From positions 1 to 64,000 of the forward strand of contig NZ_AUMH01000004.1 of the NCBI RefSeq assembly GCF_000430585.1: a DNA stretch of 64,000 bases, read 5' to 3'. The translations under genes were made by a program, and so were the position numbers. The notes under the pieces were generated by a model, which saw only the letters and a list, made by a program, of their open reading frames with translations, ran no database searches and was not told where the DNA came from. The stretch comes from Alicyclobacillus herbarius DSM 13609. Its GTDB lineage: Bacteria > Bacillota > Bacilli > Alicyclobacillales > Alicyclobacillaceae. This document shows positions 19,775-29,567 of the stretch, piece after piece (positions within the stretch are counted from its first letter, which is position 1; each line of letters opens with the position of its first letter).

Positions 19775-19822
19775 ATCGGTGAATTCGATGGACATTGGTG
19801 CTAGCGAAAGGAGCCTAATTGC

Positions 19823-21013
19823 ATGCCTTTCATTAACGAGATGGTCGACAGTTTTTCGAACCGCAGTAGAGAAAATAGGGGACAGACGTCTAACGAACCC
19901 GCTACGGAAGAGAATCTCAGGCCCGCGACGGTTACCCGGATGGTCACTCGGTTTCGATTTGACCCGCAACAGGTTTTGCGATATTTGCGTGACCGTCTCG
20001 CGGGTCAGGACGAAGCCCTAACTGCCATATACTCGATGCTGCGATTGATCCGTGTTGATATCACTGACCCTTCTCGCCCACTGTATGTTGCATTACTACT
20101 AGGTCCGACCGGCGTGGGCAAGACAGAATTGGTTCGTGTGCTGGCCGAAGCCATCCATGGTCGGAGAGACGCCTTATGCCGAATCGACATGAACACGTTG
20201 TCACAAGAACATTACGCTGCATCACTTACGGGGGCACCACCAGGTTATGTGGGTAGTAAAGAGGGAATAACATTGCTGGAAAAGGAAAAGATTGAAGGTT
20301 CCTTTAGTGCCCCGGGCATTGTATTGTTTGATGAGGTCGAAAAGGCAAGTGAAACTGTACTACAGACCCTCTTAAACGTTTTTGACAATGGTCTCATGAC
20401 AGTTGCATCTGGTCAACAAACGATCAATTTTCGTAACAGCATCATCTTTATGACGAGTAACGTCGCGGCTCGTGAACTCCAGCAATACGCCAAGGAACAA
20501 AAGGCGGACACAAACAAGCATCCGCATTCGGACGACGAAAATGATTCATATCGTAACACTCGTGGGCTCTCCATTTTGGGAACTGTAAAAAACGAAACTC
20601 GACAAATCGTTGAAAAGAGGTTAGAAGAGGTATTCTCACCAGAGTTCCTCAATCGAATCGATGACATCATTACATTCAACTGGCTGGACGAGCATACGAT
20701 AGATTCGATTATTCAAATGGAGCTGTCTCGGTTAAACCAACGGCTCACAAAGCATGGGTATCAGGTCAGTTTAGACGAATCGGCCATCTCTTTACTGAGA
20801 GAAATCGGATTCGACACACGCTTCGGAGCGCGTTCCCTCAAGCGGTGTCTAAGAAGATACGTGGAGCTGCCGCTCGCAGATTTTCTGTTTGACCACGAAA
20901 ACCAACTGAACCAACAAAGAGAGGAGGCTGAGATTGAACAGCAGCTGCCTTTGGAACGAGCGATTGTTCTCATAGGTTCCCGATCCGGAGACACCGTCTA
21001 CTTTCATCTGTAA
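19823..21013 (+). CDS. amiB: AmiB-like AAA+ (Clp family) ATPase
   Basis: A 396-residue ClpB/ClpX-type ATPase. Walker A is GPTGVGKT (94-101), Walker B is IVLFDE (166-171), a pore-loop-like GAPPGYVG lies at about 137-144, and a C-terminal small domain contains GARSLKR (sensor 2). It lacks the ClpX zinc finger and the N-domains of ClpB. In the Pseudomonas amiEBCRS operon, AmiB is a chaperone-like ATPase of unclear role, and the position after amiE makes the same identity likely here. Possible roles are folding or remodelling of the amidase or channel. The ATG follows GAAAGGAG by about 10 bases. The N-terminal ~35 residues are polar and probably disordered. Confidence 0.85.
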   Translation: MPFINEMVDSFSNRSRENRGQTSNEPATEENLRPATVTRMVTRFRFDPQQVLRYLRDRLAGQDEALTAIYSMLRLIRVDITDPSRPLYVALLLGPTGVGKTELVRVLAEAIHGRRDALCRIDMNTLSQEHYAASLTGAPPGYVGSKEGITLLEKEKIEGSFSAPGIVLFDEVEKASETVLQTLLNVFDNGLMTVASGQQTINFRNSIIFMTSNVAARELQQYAKEQKADTNKHPHSDDENDSYRNTRGLSILGTVKNETRQIVEKRLEEVFSPEFLNRIDDIITFNWLDEHTIDSIIQMELSRLNQRLTKHGYQVSLDESAISLLREIGFDTRFGARSLKRCLRRYVELPLADFLFDHENQLNQQREEAEIEQQLPLERAIVLIGSRSGDTVYFHL

Positions 21014-21041
21014 TATGAATTCCCAGATTGGGGGTGAGCAT

Positions 21042-21656
21042 ATGAGCAATGTCGGACTCATGTATGTTGGAGCCGTGCTGTTCATCAACGCACTGATGCT
21101 ACTGAACAAAATCGATAATAAGAGTGCAGGAGTGTTCAACCTGTTTGTTGGTAGTTTGCAAGTATTGACACCTATCTACATAATATTTAGCACTCAAGAT
21201 TCCTGGACCATATGGTCCGCCTCTGGAATTTTTCTATTTGGATTCACCTATCTGTATGTGGGCCTCACAAACCTCTGTAAACTTAGCACCACAGGCCTAG
21301 GCTGGTATTGCCTGTGGGTTTGCATCCTCGCTATCGGTTATTCGATCGTAAATTTTGTACATTTCCACGACTTGAAATTTGGTATTATCTGGATGATGTG
21401 GTCATTCCTTTGGGGGCTCTTCTATCTACTGCTCGCGCAAAATCGTGACATCGCCCTGTTCACGGGCTGGGTGACGTTCATCGAGGCGTGGGTTACGTGC
21501 ACAATCCCCGCTTTCCTGTCCATGGTAGGACTGTGGAAAGCCATCGGCCCCACTCTCGTGTGGATTTCTACTGCCATTATAATAGTTTCCTTCGCCGTCG
21601 TATTTATTCGTACACACTCACCCAGTGAACGCCACCCTACAGCGTCCGCGCCTTAA
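21042..21656 (+). CDS. amiS: AmiS/UreI-family amide channel
   Basis: 204 residues with six to seven membrane helices and the AmiS/UreI pattern, from an N-terminal GLMYVGAVLFINALMLL helix to a final helix near residue 180. The family includes the H. pylori urea channel UreI and amide permeases. Here it would let short amides enter for AmiE. I chose the ATG at 21042 (GGGGGTGA five bases upstream); the frame is open further upstream but without a ribosome site. It follows amiB by 28 bases and ends the operon. I see no strong terminator right after it. Confidence 0.9.
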   Translation: MSNVGLMYVGAVLFINALMLLNKIDNKSAGVFNLFVGSLQVLTPIYIIFSTQDSWTIWSASGIFLFGFTYLYVGLTNLCKLSTTGLGWYCLWVCILAIGYSIVNFVHFHDLKFGIIWMMWSFLWGLFYLLLAQNRDIALFTGWVTFIEAWVTCTIPAFLSMVGLWKAIGPTLVWISTAIIIVSFAVVFIRTHSPSERHPTASAP

Positions 21657-21767
21657 CCTGCTTCACGAAAAAAATCTTACCAAGGCGTTTTAGCAATGTA
21701 GAGAGTGATCCAAACCCAGCAGGTATAACGCATATTACGAAGCAGTGCGCGTCGATTTGGCTACTAG

Positions 21768-21808
21768 AAACAAAACGGGAACCTCGCAAACTAACTCGCG
21801 AGATTCCC
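21768..21808 (-). terminator. Terminator of tRNA-Leu
   Basis: On the minus strand, an 11-bp stem with one mismatch (21777-21787 with 21798-21808), a 10-base loop, and a GTTTTGTTTC tail, placed 27 bases after the tRNA 3' end. The T-rich tail lies only on the minus strand side. Confidence 0.7.
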
Positions 21809-21834
21809 TATGCCATTTGGCTTTCGATCTTCCG

Positions 21835-21919
21835 TGGTGTCGAGGACGGGACTTGAACCCGTACGGGTTTCCCCACACGCCCCTCAAACGTGCGCGTCTG
21901 CCGATTCCGCCACCTCGAC
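21835..21919 (-). tRNA. tRNA-Leu (anticodon GAG)
   Basis: An 85-base tRNA with a 7-bp acceptor stem (GTCGAGG/CCTCGAC), discriminator A, encoded CCA, a five-pair anticodon stem around the TTGAGGG loop, a long variable arm (class II, as in Leu), and GTTCAAGTC in the T-loop. The GAG anticodon reads CTC/CTT leucine codons. It is a single tRNA gene with its own terminator. Confidence 0.95.
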
Positions 21920-22003
21920 ATGGATGAAGTGGGTACCACCTAATGCCCAATACCATTCAATCGACAGACTTTATTATACGGACGGGATGAGCGTTTGTCA
22001 ACC

Positions 22004-22639
22004 TTATGTGGGCATTTTCCATGCCGCGTCCGATCCGTAGATCCGCTTGTACAGCATATAATTATAAAAGACTCGGTCCACAAAGTGCCGTGTCTCGCCC
22101 ACCGGAATCTGCTGTACGTCGGCCAGTTGACCGTTCCAAGTGCCGTCCTTCAGCCAGGTGCTGACGCGCCGGGGACCGGCGTTATACGCCGCAATGGCGG
22201 CGGTTTGGTTGCCGTGGAAGGCAGCCATGAGATAGTGAATATACCAACTGCCGATTCGGATGTTGGTGCGTGGATTGTGTAGGTCAAGCTGGCCTTCTAG
22301 CACCGGATCCTGGTCTCCGTGCTGGCGCATCTGAACGCGAATCCACTGGGCGGTGCCGGGCATCAATTGCATGAGTCCGACGGCGCCAGCATGTGAAACA
22401 TCGTTTGTATTAAACTTACTCTCCACGCGGATGACACTCGCGACCAGGAGCGGATCGACATGAGCCGCGCGGGCCGCCTGCTGAATCTCCGCAGTATACC
22501 CGATGGGATATATCCACTGCCAAAACCGGTTGGAACTCATCAACCCAATCAAAGCCACAAGCAAAATCAGGCTGATGAGAATGCGTCGGTTTACGATGAA
22601 AATCCGCAGCCGGCCGCCTCGCTGCGAATGCTGTTCCAT
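22004..22639 (-). CDS. Lytic transglycosylase (SLT domain), membrane-anchored
   Basis: A 211-residue protein with an N-terminal membrane helix (about 18-36) and an extracellular SLT domain. The catalytic Glu lies in VIRVESKFN, followed by GAVGLMQLMPGTA and AYNAGPRRV, all family signatures. It cleaves the glycan strands of peptidoglycan to anhydro-muropeptides and so remodels the wall. The start lies inside the 3' end of coaE (49-base overlap) with a weak ribosome site, suggesting translational coupling. It is the last gene of the polA-mutM-coaE series. Confidence 0.92.
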   Translation of the reverse strand: MEQHSQRGGRLRIFIVNRRILISLILLVALIGLMSSNRFWQWIYPIGYTAEIQQAARAAHVDPLLVASVIRVESKFNTNDVSHAGAVGLMQLMPGTAQWIRVQMRQHGDQDPVLEGQLDLHNPRTNIRIGSWYIHYLMAAFHGNQTAAIAAYNAGPRRVSTWLKDGTWNGQLADVQQIPVGETRHFVDRVFYNYMLYKRIYGSDAAWKMPT

Positions 22640-23220
22640 ATCCGTTCAACCTGCTCTCTGGTAAGGTCTAGGGTTCCCGTATTATCAATGACGTAATCGG
22701 CCAGGCGTCGTTTCTCCTCGATGGACATCTGCGCGCGGATGCGGGCTTTCGCTTCCGCCTCCGAATAGCCGTTGCGGGCCATCAGACGGGCGAGTTGGGT
22801 GGCTTCGTCGGTGTAGACGACAATCGTACGCTGGACTAGGTGGCGTGTTTCCCCTTCAAAAAGGAGCGGTACATCCCAAACGACGGGGTTGCCCGGATGC
22901 TCGGACAGGTACGCTTTGGTCTCGGCCATCATTCCGCTCCGCACACGCGGATGCGTGATGGCGTTCAACCGCTGCCTGGCCGCCTCGTCCTGAAAGACGA
23001 TGGCCGCCAGAGCGCCCCGGTCCAGGCTCCCATCGGATCGCAAGATGCGGTCCCCGAACGCCGCCACCACCTCGCGCAGCCCCTCGGACCCCGGTTCCAC
23101 CACCTTGCGTGCCCAAACGTCCGCATCCACGACATACGCGCCCAGCTCCCGCAGCATGCCTGTAACGGTACTCTTGCCGGTGGCGATGCCACCGGTCAAC
23201 CCGACGATGAGCCCGTTCAT
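22591..23220 (-). CDS. coaE: Dephospho-CoA kinase
   Basis: A 209-residue P-loop kinase that phosphorylates the 3'-hydroxyl of dephospho-CoA, the last step of coenzyme A synthesis. Walker A GGIATGKST is at residues 10-18; the CoA-domain motif DADVWAR and the lid region (RLNAITHPRVR) are present. Length is normal. The start overlaps the mutM stop by 4 bases (ATGA), and the 3' end overlaps the transglycosylase gene. The neighbourhood matches the polA-mutM-coaE order of Bacillus. Confidence 0.96.
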   Translation of the reverse strand: MNGLIVGLTGGIATGKSTVTGMLRELGAYVVDADVWARKVVEPGSEGLREVVAAFGDRILRSDGSLDRGALAAIVFQDEAARQRLNAITHPRVRSGMMAETKAYLSEHPGNPVVWDVPLLFEGETRHLVQRTIVVYTDEATQLARLMARNGYSEAEAKARIRAQMSIEEKRRLADYVIDNTGTLDLTREQVERIWNSIRSEAAGCGFSS

Positions 23221-24119
23221 GTGCCGATCCCCTCATCTTCCTTTGTTCGTCTAGGGCTTTTCCGGCTTGCCGCAGCACGTTTCTTCGCGGGCCGGGGCGG
23301 GCGCTGGCAGTTCGGACAAAAGTGCGTACCGCGGCCGGCCACCCGCGTCTTGACGATGGTCGACTGACATACGCGGCAGGCCTGCCCTTCGCGAGCGTAG
23401 ACGTTCAGCTCCATTTGGAAACCACCATGCCGTCCATATCCATCCACGTACGTGCTGACGGACGATCCGCCCGCGGCGATGGCGCGGGTCAGCACATCCC
23501 GCACGGCGTCCAACAGTTCGCTGCATTGGCGACGGGTGAGTTTTTCCGCCGCACGCTCCGGATGAATGCGGGCGAGGAACAACGCCTCGTCCACATAGAT
23601 GTTGCCCAGACCGGCCAGGCACGTCTGATCCAACAATACCGCCTTGATGGGCGCCCGACGTCCGTGAATGCGCCGATAGAGGGCGGCCCCATCCAAGTCT
23701 TCCGCAAACGGTTCGGGCCCCAGACTGGTGAGTCCCTTCGGCAGGGGTTCGCCCATGCCGACGAGGTCCATCGTGCCAAACTGGCGCACGTCACGATACC
23801 GCAACTCGGTTCCGTCGGTGAAGTGAAAGATGACGTGGGTGTGCGGGCGCTCTGCGTCTCCGTGCGGATGCAGCCGATACTGTCCCTCCATACGCAGGTG
23901 GGACACGAGCTGATACGGCGGCACCCGGAAAATGAGATACTTTCCTCGTCGATCCACCCCCTCAATGCGACAGCCTGCTAACTCCGCGGCAAACCGCTCT
24001 GCGTCATCGGGGGTACGCACGATACGCGGCAATCGAACCTCCACACGTTCAATGGTCTTCCCGACGACAAGTGTCTCGAGGCTGCGGCGGACGTTCTCCA
24101 CCTCGGGCAGTTCGGGCAC
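23217..24119 (-). CDS. mutM: Formamidopyrimidine-DNA glycosylase (Fpg)
   Basis: A 300-residue base-excision repair enzyme removing 8-oxoguanine and related lesions. The mature N-terminal PELPEVE carries the catalytic proline and glutamate, Lys57 lies in RRGKYL, and the H2TH region (GLGNIYVDEALF) and C-terminal zinc finger (CRVC...CPNC) are intact. The start is GTG with AAGGGGG upstream. The last ~25 residues form a Lys/Arg-rich tail beyond the normal end, probably an extra DNA-contact extension. It sits between polA and coaE, as in other Bacilli. Confidence 0.96.
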   Translation of the reverse strand: MPELPEVENVRRSLETLVVGKTIERVEVRLPRIVRTPDDAERFAAELAGCRIEGVDRRGKYLIFRVPPYQLVSHLRMEGQYRLHPHGDAERPHTHVIFHFTDGTELRYRDVRQFGTMDLVGMGEPLPKGLTSLGPEPFAEDLDGAALYRRIHGRRAPIKAVLLDQTCLAGLGNIYVDEALFLARIHPERAAEKLTRRQCSELLDAVRDVLTRAIAAGGSSVSTYVDGYGRHGGFQMELNVYAREGQACRVCQSTIVKTRVAGRGTHFCPNCQRPPRPAKKRAAASRKSPRRTKEDEGIGT

Positions 24120-24245
24120 GGCTCATCCCCCTTTCTCGCGTGTCAATCATGGTTGCTTCACTCGTTAAATCGCGGCGCGTCACTTGTTACACCACGCTGG
24201 CTTTACTTATGGAACAGGCCCGTTGCGTCACTGTCGCTCGTTGCG

Positions 24246-26990
24246 TCACTTGGCTTCGTACCACGTCTTCCCGGCGTGGACATCCACTTTTAAAGGTACG
24301 CTAAGCACCATCGCGTTCTCCATCTTCTCCTCGACCAAATCACGCAGGGCGTCAAGCTCGTCGTCGGGACACTCGAAGATCAGCTCGTCATGCACCTGCA
24401 GCAGCATGCGGGCCTTGAGGCCGGAGTTGTGTAGGGCCTCGTCGATGCGCACCATCGCCAACTTGATGATGTCGGCGGCGGTCCCCTGAATCGGCGTGTT
24501 CATGGCGGTGCGTTCGGCGAAACTCCGCAGATTGTAGTTGCGGCTCCGGATATCCGGCAGGTAGCGACGGCGGTTGAGCAGAGTGGTCACGTACCCTTGC
24601 TGTTTGGCCGTCTCGACGATCTCGTCCATGTACCGTTTCACGCCAGGGAACTTGGCGAAATACCCTTCGATAAATTCGGCCGCCTGTTTGCGCGGGATGC
24701 CGAGGTTCTGCGACAGACCGTAGTCGCTAATACCATAGACGATGCCAAAGTTAACCGCCTTGGCCTGTCGGCGCATCAGTGGCGTGACCTCGTCCGGGCT
24801 GACTTCAAACACGTCGGCGGCGGTGCGGGTATGGATGTCCATGCCCTGCCGGAACGCCTCTATCAATGCCTCGTCTCCAGAGAGGTGGGCGAGAATGCGT
24901 AATTCAATCTGCGAGTAATCGGCCGACAGAATCGACCAATCCTCGTAGCTGGCGGCAAACGCTTGACGTAAGCGACGCCCCTCTTCCATCCGAATTGGGA
25001 TGTTCTGCAGGTTCGGATCGCTGCTGGATAGCCGTCCCGTAGCCGTCAAGGTCTGGTGAAAGCGGGTGTGGACGCGGCCGGTCTCGGGGCGGATGACCTT
25101 GAGCAGGCCATCCACGTACGTGGATTGCAGCTTGCCCAACTGGCGAAACTCCAAAATCCGCTCCACGACTTCGTGATACGGAGCCAGTTTCTCTAACACA
25201 TCCGCGCTGGTGGAATAGCCGGTTTTGGTCTTTTTCATCGCCGGTAGGCCCAGCTTGTCAAATAATACGTCCCCCAGCTGCTTAGGCGAATTGATGTTGA
25301 ACTCGCAGCCCGCCAGCCGGTAGATCTCCTGTTCCAGTGCCGCAATCCGTCCGGTCAGCTCTTTGCCATAGTCGCGCAGCCAGTCAGCATTGACAGAAAA
25401 GCCCAAGGCTTCCATGCGAGCCAACACCAAGGCGAGCGGCAGCTCGACGTCTCGGTATAACCCATCGAGGTCTTGAGCCGAAAGGGCGTCCTGAATGTGT
25501 TCATTCAGTTGGAGCAAAAGCGACGCGATGCGGGCGGCCGCCTCTGCCGCCTGCTCCTCGGCATCCGTAGCCTGACCCTCGCTTGCCGTCTTTTTGTCTC
25601 GCCCTCCGGCCATGATGGCCGTACGGCCTGTCACCTTGGCGCCCGCCGCGCGGCGCAACGTACCATCCAAGCGCACCTGCAGTTCCCGTTCCAGAATGTC
25701 CGCCAGTGACGGCTCACCGTCGGACGGGTTGAGCAGATAACTGCCAATCATTGTATCGTCCCACGTGTCGTCCAATGTTAACGTGTGGCCGTGACTATCG
25801 AGCGCGACCGCCAGGGCCTTGATGTCAAACACGACCTTATCCACGTCATCGCTCCACAGCCGCTCCACGTCTGCCACGCCCAGGTCACCGGCAAACGAAA
25901 TGTAGTACCCCTTATCACGCAGGCCGATGGCGATACCGCGGATGTCCGCCGTCTGATAATCGCCCTCCGCAAAATCGATCAGCACGCCACAAGGACTGCG
26001 CAGCGAGTCCCAAAAGGCGGTCAGCTGTTCGGAATGGGTGATAACGTCCACCGGCAAATCCGCTGCGGCTGCCCTTCGGTCCTCCTCTATAACGCCCGTC
26101 TCGTCCGGATTGTCAATTTCCCCGGAAATCCTGTCGACCAGTGACTGAAATCCCAAATCGAGAAAAACACGGCGGACGGCGGACGGATCGTACCCTGAAT
26201 ACTTCAACTCATCCAGTGTGACGTCAATCGGCGCCTCACGGCAAATGGTAGCCAGTTGCTTGGAGAGCAGGGCCTCCTCGCGGTGTTCCTTGAGGCGTTC
26301 CTGAAGCTTCTTCCCAGAAACTTCTTCGATATGGTTGAGGACGTTCTCCACCGTCTCATACTGTTTCAGCAGCTTGATCGCCGTCTTCTCCCCGACCCCA
26401 GGCACCCCCGGAATGTTATCCGAACTATCCCCCATCAGTCCCTTTAGATCGACAATTTGTGCGGGCGACAGCTCAAAACGGGCGCGCACCGCCTCGACGT
26501 CGTACCTATCCATTTCCGTGATGCCTTTGCGGGTGACGGCGGCGTGTACGGTATCGCTGACGAGTTGAAGGAGATCCCTGTCCCCAGAGACGACCAGGGT
26601 ATATAGGCCCTGGGCCTCCGCGATGCGGGATAAGGTGCCAATGAGGTCGTCCGCCTCATAGTTTTCCAACTCGATGATGGGGATGCGAAACGCTTTTAGC
26701 ACCTCGCGAACGAGCGGAAACTGTTCTGACAGTTCGCTGGGAGTCTTCTGGCGTGTTCCTTTGTATGCGTCAAACACCTGGTGACGAAACGTGGTCTTGC
26801 CTACGTCGAACGCCACGGCGATGTGTGTCGGTTGTTCATCTTGGAGCAATCGCAACAGCATCTGTGTGAAGCCAAACACCGCATTCGTAAACTGTCCCCG
26901 CGCGTTGGACAACGACGGCAGCGCGAAAAACGCACGATACGTGATGCTGTTTCCGTCAATCAGGACCAGTTTCGATGATGGGCTGGTCAT
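24246..26990 (-). CDS. polA: DNA polymerase I
   Basis: A 914-residue family A polymerase for Okazaki-fragment processing and repair. Residues ~1-290 form the 5'-3' flap nuclease (VVSGDRDLLQLV; GIPGVGEKTA-type helix-hairpin-helix region). The middle 3'-5' exonuclease-like domain (~315-490) lacks the DxE metal ligands (VLIDFAEGD), so proofreading is probably lost, as in other Firmicute Pol I. The polymerase domain has DYSQIELRILAH, KAVNFGIVYG and QVHDELIFE. A charged, Ala-rich insertion (KKTASEGQATDAEEQAAEAA) joins the middle and C-terminal parts. The ATG has GAGGTG upstream. Confidence 0.97.
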   Translation of the reverse strand: MTSPSSKLVLIDGNSITYRAFFALPSLSNARGQFTNAVFGFTQMLLRLLQDEQPTHIAVAFDVGKTTFRHQVFDAYKGTRQKTPSELSEQFPLVREVLKAFRIPIIELENYEADDLIGTLSRIAEAQGLYTLVVSGDRDLLQLVSDTVHAAVTRKGITEMDRYDVEAVRARFELSPAQIVDLKGLMGDSSDNIPGVPGVGEKTAIKLLKQYETVENVLNHIEEVSGKKLQERLKEHREEALLSKQLATICREAPIDVTLDELKYSGYDPSAVRRVFLDLGFQSLVDRISGEIDNPDETGVIEEDRRAAAADLPVDVITHSEQLTAFWDSLRSPCGVLIDFAEGDYQTADIRGIAIGLRDKGYYISFAGDLGVADVERLWSDDVDKVVFDIKALAVALDSHGHTLTLDDTWDDTMIGSYLLNPSDGEPSLADILERELQVRLDGTLRRAAGAKVTGRTAIMAGGRDKKTASEGQATDAEEQAAEAAARIASLLLQLNEHIQDALSAQDLDGLYRDVELPLALVLARMEALGFSVNADWLRDYGKELTGRIAALEQEIYRLAGCEFNINSPKQLGDVLFDKLGLPAMKKTKTGYSTSADVLEKLAPYHEVVERILEFRQLGKLQSTYVDGLLKVIRPETGRVHTRFHQTLTATGRLSSSDPNLQNIPIRMEEGRRLRQAFAASYEDWSILSADYSQIELRILAHLSGDEALIEAFRQGMDIHTRTAADVFEVSPDEVTPLMRRQAKAVNFGIVYGISDYGLSQNLGIPRKQAAEFIEGYFAKFPGVKRYMDEIVETAKQQGYVTTLLNRRRYLPDIRSRNYNLRSFAERTAMNTPIQGTAADIIKLAMVRIDEALHNSGLKARMLLQVHDELIFECPDDELDALRDLVEEKMENAMVLSVPLKVDVHAGKTWYEAK

Positions 26991-27041
26991 ATGGGCACCT
27001 CACACTCCCAAACGGGGCCGAATCCTCGGCATACTTTTTTC

Positions 27042-27050
27042 ATTGTACCA
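27042..27050 (-). promoter_or_regulatory. polA promoter, extended -10 type
   Basis: On the minus strand, TGGTACAAT gives an extended -10 about 50 bases before the polA start. No clear -35 is seen in the GC-rich sequence upstream. The remaining gap to the mdh terminator holds nothing else I can support. Confidence 0.45.
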
Positions 27051-27152
27051 TACCCCCATCCCCGGGTTGCGCCAACCGCGCATGCGGTATAAGGTATCTG
27101 GAATGTCGTAGGGTGGATTTGTATCACCGGTCATGGGGATGAACACGGATGG

Positions 27153-27185
27153 CCAACAAAAGAGCCCGCACGAAACGCGCGGGCT
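27153..27185 (-). terminator. Intrinsic terminator of icd-mdh
   Basis: On the minus strand, a perfect 7-bp stem AGCCCGC/GCGGGCT (27163-27169 with 27179-27185) with a 9-base loop and a CTTTTGTT tail, about 37 bases after the mdh stop. Confidence 0.8.
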
Positions 27186-27222
27186 TGCGAATGCTTTTGT
27201 GAGTCTTTTGGCGGCCGTCGAG

Positions 27223-28167
27223 TTATCGCTTCGTCTTCACCACATTAATGACGTTGCGAACCGACTGAGCCGACTTATCGAGGGCCTCCTTCTCTTCGGG
27301 CAGCAGGTCAACCTCGATAATCTTCTCAAGGCCATTGCCACCGAGAATAGTCGGCACACCCAAGAACAGATCCTGATATCCATACTCGCCCTCAAGGTAG
27401 GCGATGGCAGGCAACAGACGCCGCTTGTCCTTCAGAATGGCTTCGGCCATTTGAGCCAGCGAAGCGGCTGGCGCGTAATACGCGCTGCCGTTGCCAAGCA
27501 GGTTCACGATTTCACCGCCGCCTTTACGGGTCCGCTCGACGATGGCATCAATCTTGTCCTTCGAGAGCAGCTTCTCCAGCGGGACACCGCCGACATAGGA
27601 GTAGCGAATGAGCGGAACCATGTCGTCCCCGTGGACACCCAAGACAAATCCCGACACATCCTCGACCGACACCCCCACTTCCTCCGCCACGAAGGTGCGG
27701 AAACGAGCGGTGTCAAGCACACCGGCCTGGCCGATGACGCGGTTCTTCGGAAAGCCGGAGGTCTTGTACGCCACGTAAGTCATGGCGTCTACCGGGTTGC
27801 TCAGCACGATGATGATGCAGTCGGGCGAAAACTTGACCACCTGCTCCGTCACCGACCGAACGATGCCCGCGTTGGTTGCGACGAGATCGTCGCGGCTCAT
27901 GCCGGGCTTACGGGCAACACCTGCGGTAATAATCACCAGGTCCGATCCGGCCGTGTCTTCGTAGCTCGAGGTGCCGATGACGTGGACGTCCTTGCCGACT
28001 ACCGGCAACGCCTCGGCCATATCCAGGGCCTTGCCGCGCGTCGGGTTTTCCAACTGAGGAATGTCCACGAGGATGACGTCGCCCAATTCCTTCAATGCCA
28101 ACATGAAGGCCGTTGTTGACCCCGTGAACCCAGCGCCAATCACGGAAATCTTTTTCCGCTTCAACAT
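27223..28167 (-). CDS. mdh: Malate dehydrogenase
   Basis: A 314-residue NAD-dependent malate dehydrogenase of the lactate-dehydrogenase-like type found in Bacilli; it oxidises malate to oxaloacetate in the TCA cycle. It has the Rossmann GAGFTGS motif, the acidic NAD-binding VDIPQ, substrate arginines in [13 protein letters not shown], and the catalytic histidine in GVHGDDM. I chose the ATG at 28167, with AAGGAGG eight bases upstream, over the listed longer start. It follows icd by 66 bases, as in the Bacillus icd-mdh pair. Confidence 0.96.
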   Translation of the reverse strand: MLKRKKISVIGAGFTGSTTAFMLALKELGDVILVDIPQLENPTRGKALDMAEALPVVGKDVHVIGTSSYEDTAGSDLVIITAGVARKPGMSRDDLVATNAGIVRSVTEQVVKFSPDCIIIVLSNPVDAMTYVAYKTSGFPKNRVIGQAGVLDTARFRTFVAEEVGVSVEDVSGFVLGVHGDDMVPLIRYSYVGGVPLEKLLSKDKIDAIVERTRKGGGEIVNLLGNGSAYYAPAASLAQMAEAILKDKRRLLPAIAYLEGEYGYQDLFLGVPTILGGNGLEKIIEVDLLPEEKEALDKSAQSVRNVINVVKTKR

Positions 28168-28233
28168 TTTCAATTCCTCCTTGAATGCCATGCCTCGCAG
28201 TCCCTTCCGCGGCCTTGCCCATACTAGACCGAG

Positions 28234-29526
28234 TTACAGATTGGCAATCAGTGCATCGCCAAACTCAGACGTCTTGACTTCCTTGGCGCCTTCCATCAGG
28301 CGAGCAAAGTCGTACGTGACCACTTTTTGTTCAATCGTCTTCTCCAGGGCCTTCGTGATGGCGTCTGCCACCTCTTGCCAGCCCAAGTATTCAAACATCA
28401 TCACGCCAGACAAAATGACGGAACCAGGATTGACCTTGTCCAAACCGGCGTACTTAGGCGCGGTGCCATGGGTGGCTTCAAACACGGCGTGCCCGGAGTC
28501 GTAGTTAATATTGGCTCCCGGCGCGATTCCAATGCCGCCAACCTGTGCCGCCAACGCATCGGAGATGTAGTCCCCGTTCAGGTTGAGGGTCGCGATGACA
28601 TCGTACTCTGCCGGACGCAACAGGATTTGCTGTAGGAAGGCGTCGGCAATGACGTCCTTGACAATCAATTTCCCGGCGGCAACGGCGTCGGCCTGCGCTT
28701 TGTCTGCCGCCTCCTTGCCCTGTTCCGCTTTAATGCGGTCATACTGTGCCCAGGTGAAGACCTTGTCCGCGTACTCTCGCTCGGCCACCTCGTAGCCCCA
28801 GTTCTTGAACGCGCCTTCAGTGAACTTCATGATGTTGCCTTTGTGCACCAACGTCACGCTCTTGCGGCCGTGCGCCAGCGCGTAGTCAATGGCCGCGCGA
28901 ACCAGCCGTTCCGTGCCCTCGCGGGAAACCGGTTTGACCCCGATGCCCGACGTTTCTGGGAAGCGGATTTTGCTGACCTTCATCTCATTGCGCAAGAAGT
29001 CAATTACCTTTTTGACTTCCTCGGTTCCTTCCGCCCATTCCACGCCAGCGTAGATGTCTTCGGAGTTCTCCCGGAAGATGACCATATCGACCAGTTCGGG
29101 GTGCTTAACCGGGGAAGGGACACCAGAGAACCAGCGAACCGGGCGCTGACAGACGTACAGGTCGAGTTCCTGCCGCAGCGCCACGTTAAGAGAGCGGATG
29201 CCGCCGCCGACGGGAGTGGTCAGCGGTCCTTTGATGCCCACCAAATACGTGGACAGCGCTGTGAGCGTATCCTCCGGCAGCCATTCGCCAAACTTGTTGA
29301 AGGCCTTTTCACCGGCGTAAACCTCATACCAGGCAATGCGCCGCTTGCCGCCATACACCTTAGCTACTGCGGCATCAAACACACGCTGAGAGGCTCTCCA
29401 GATATCAGGGCCTGTCCCGTCGCCCTCGATAAACGGAATGATGGGTACATCCGGAACCTGCAACTTACCCGCTTGCTTTGTAATCGGTTCTCCTTCAACC
29501 GGAGGTTGATAGGTCTTGAACGCCAT
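28234..29526 (-). CDS. icd: Isocitrate dehydrogenase, NADP-dependent
   Basis: A 430-residue TCA enzyme converting isocitrate to 2-oxoglutarate. The substrate site includes the regulatory serine in [10 protein letters not shown]. Metal-binding aspartates lie in the NLNGDYISD region, with a GIAPGANIN stretch near the cofactor site. The NADP specificity is inferred from the family. Start chosen at the ATG at 29526 (GGGAGG nine bases upstream); the longer frame adds a non-family leader. It is first in the icd-mdh unit. A citrate synthase gene, often next to it in Bacilli, is not here. Confidence 0.95.
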   Translation of the reverse strand: MAFKTYQPPVEGEPITKQAGKLQVPDVPIIPFIEGDGTGPDIWRASQRVFDAAVAKVYGGKRRIAWYEVYAGEKAFNKFGEWLPEDTLTALSTYLVGIKGPLTTPVGGGIRSLNVALRQELDLYVCQRPVRWFSGVPSPVKHPELVDMVIFRENSEDIYAGVEWAEGTEEVKKVIDFLRNEMKVSKIRFPETSGIGVKPVSREGTERLVRAAIDYALAHGRKSVTLVHKGNIMKFTEGAFKNWGYEVAEREYADKVFTWAQYDRIKAEQGKEAADKAQADAVAAGKLIVKDVIADAFLQQILLRPAEYDVIATLNLNGDYISDALAAQVGGIGIAPGANINYDSGHAVFEATHGTAPKYAGLDKVNPGSVILSGVMMFEYLGWQEVADAITKALEKTIEQKVVTYDFARLMEGAKEVKTSEFGDALIANL

Positions 29527-29567
29527 TGCCGCTGCCTCCCTTTGCACGCGTGGTTTGTCTCCTATGA

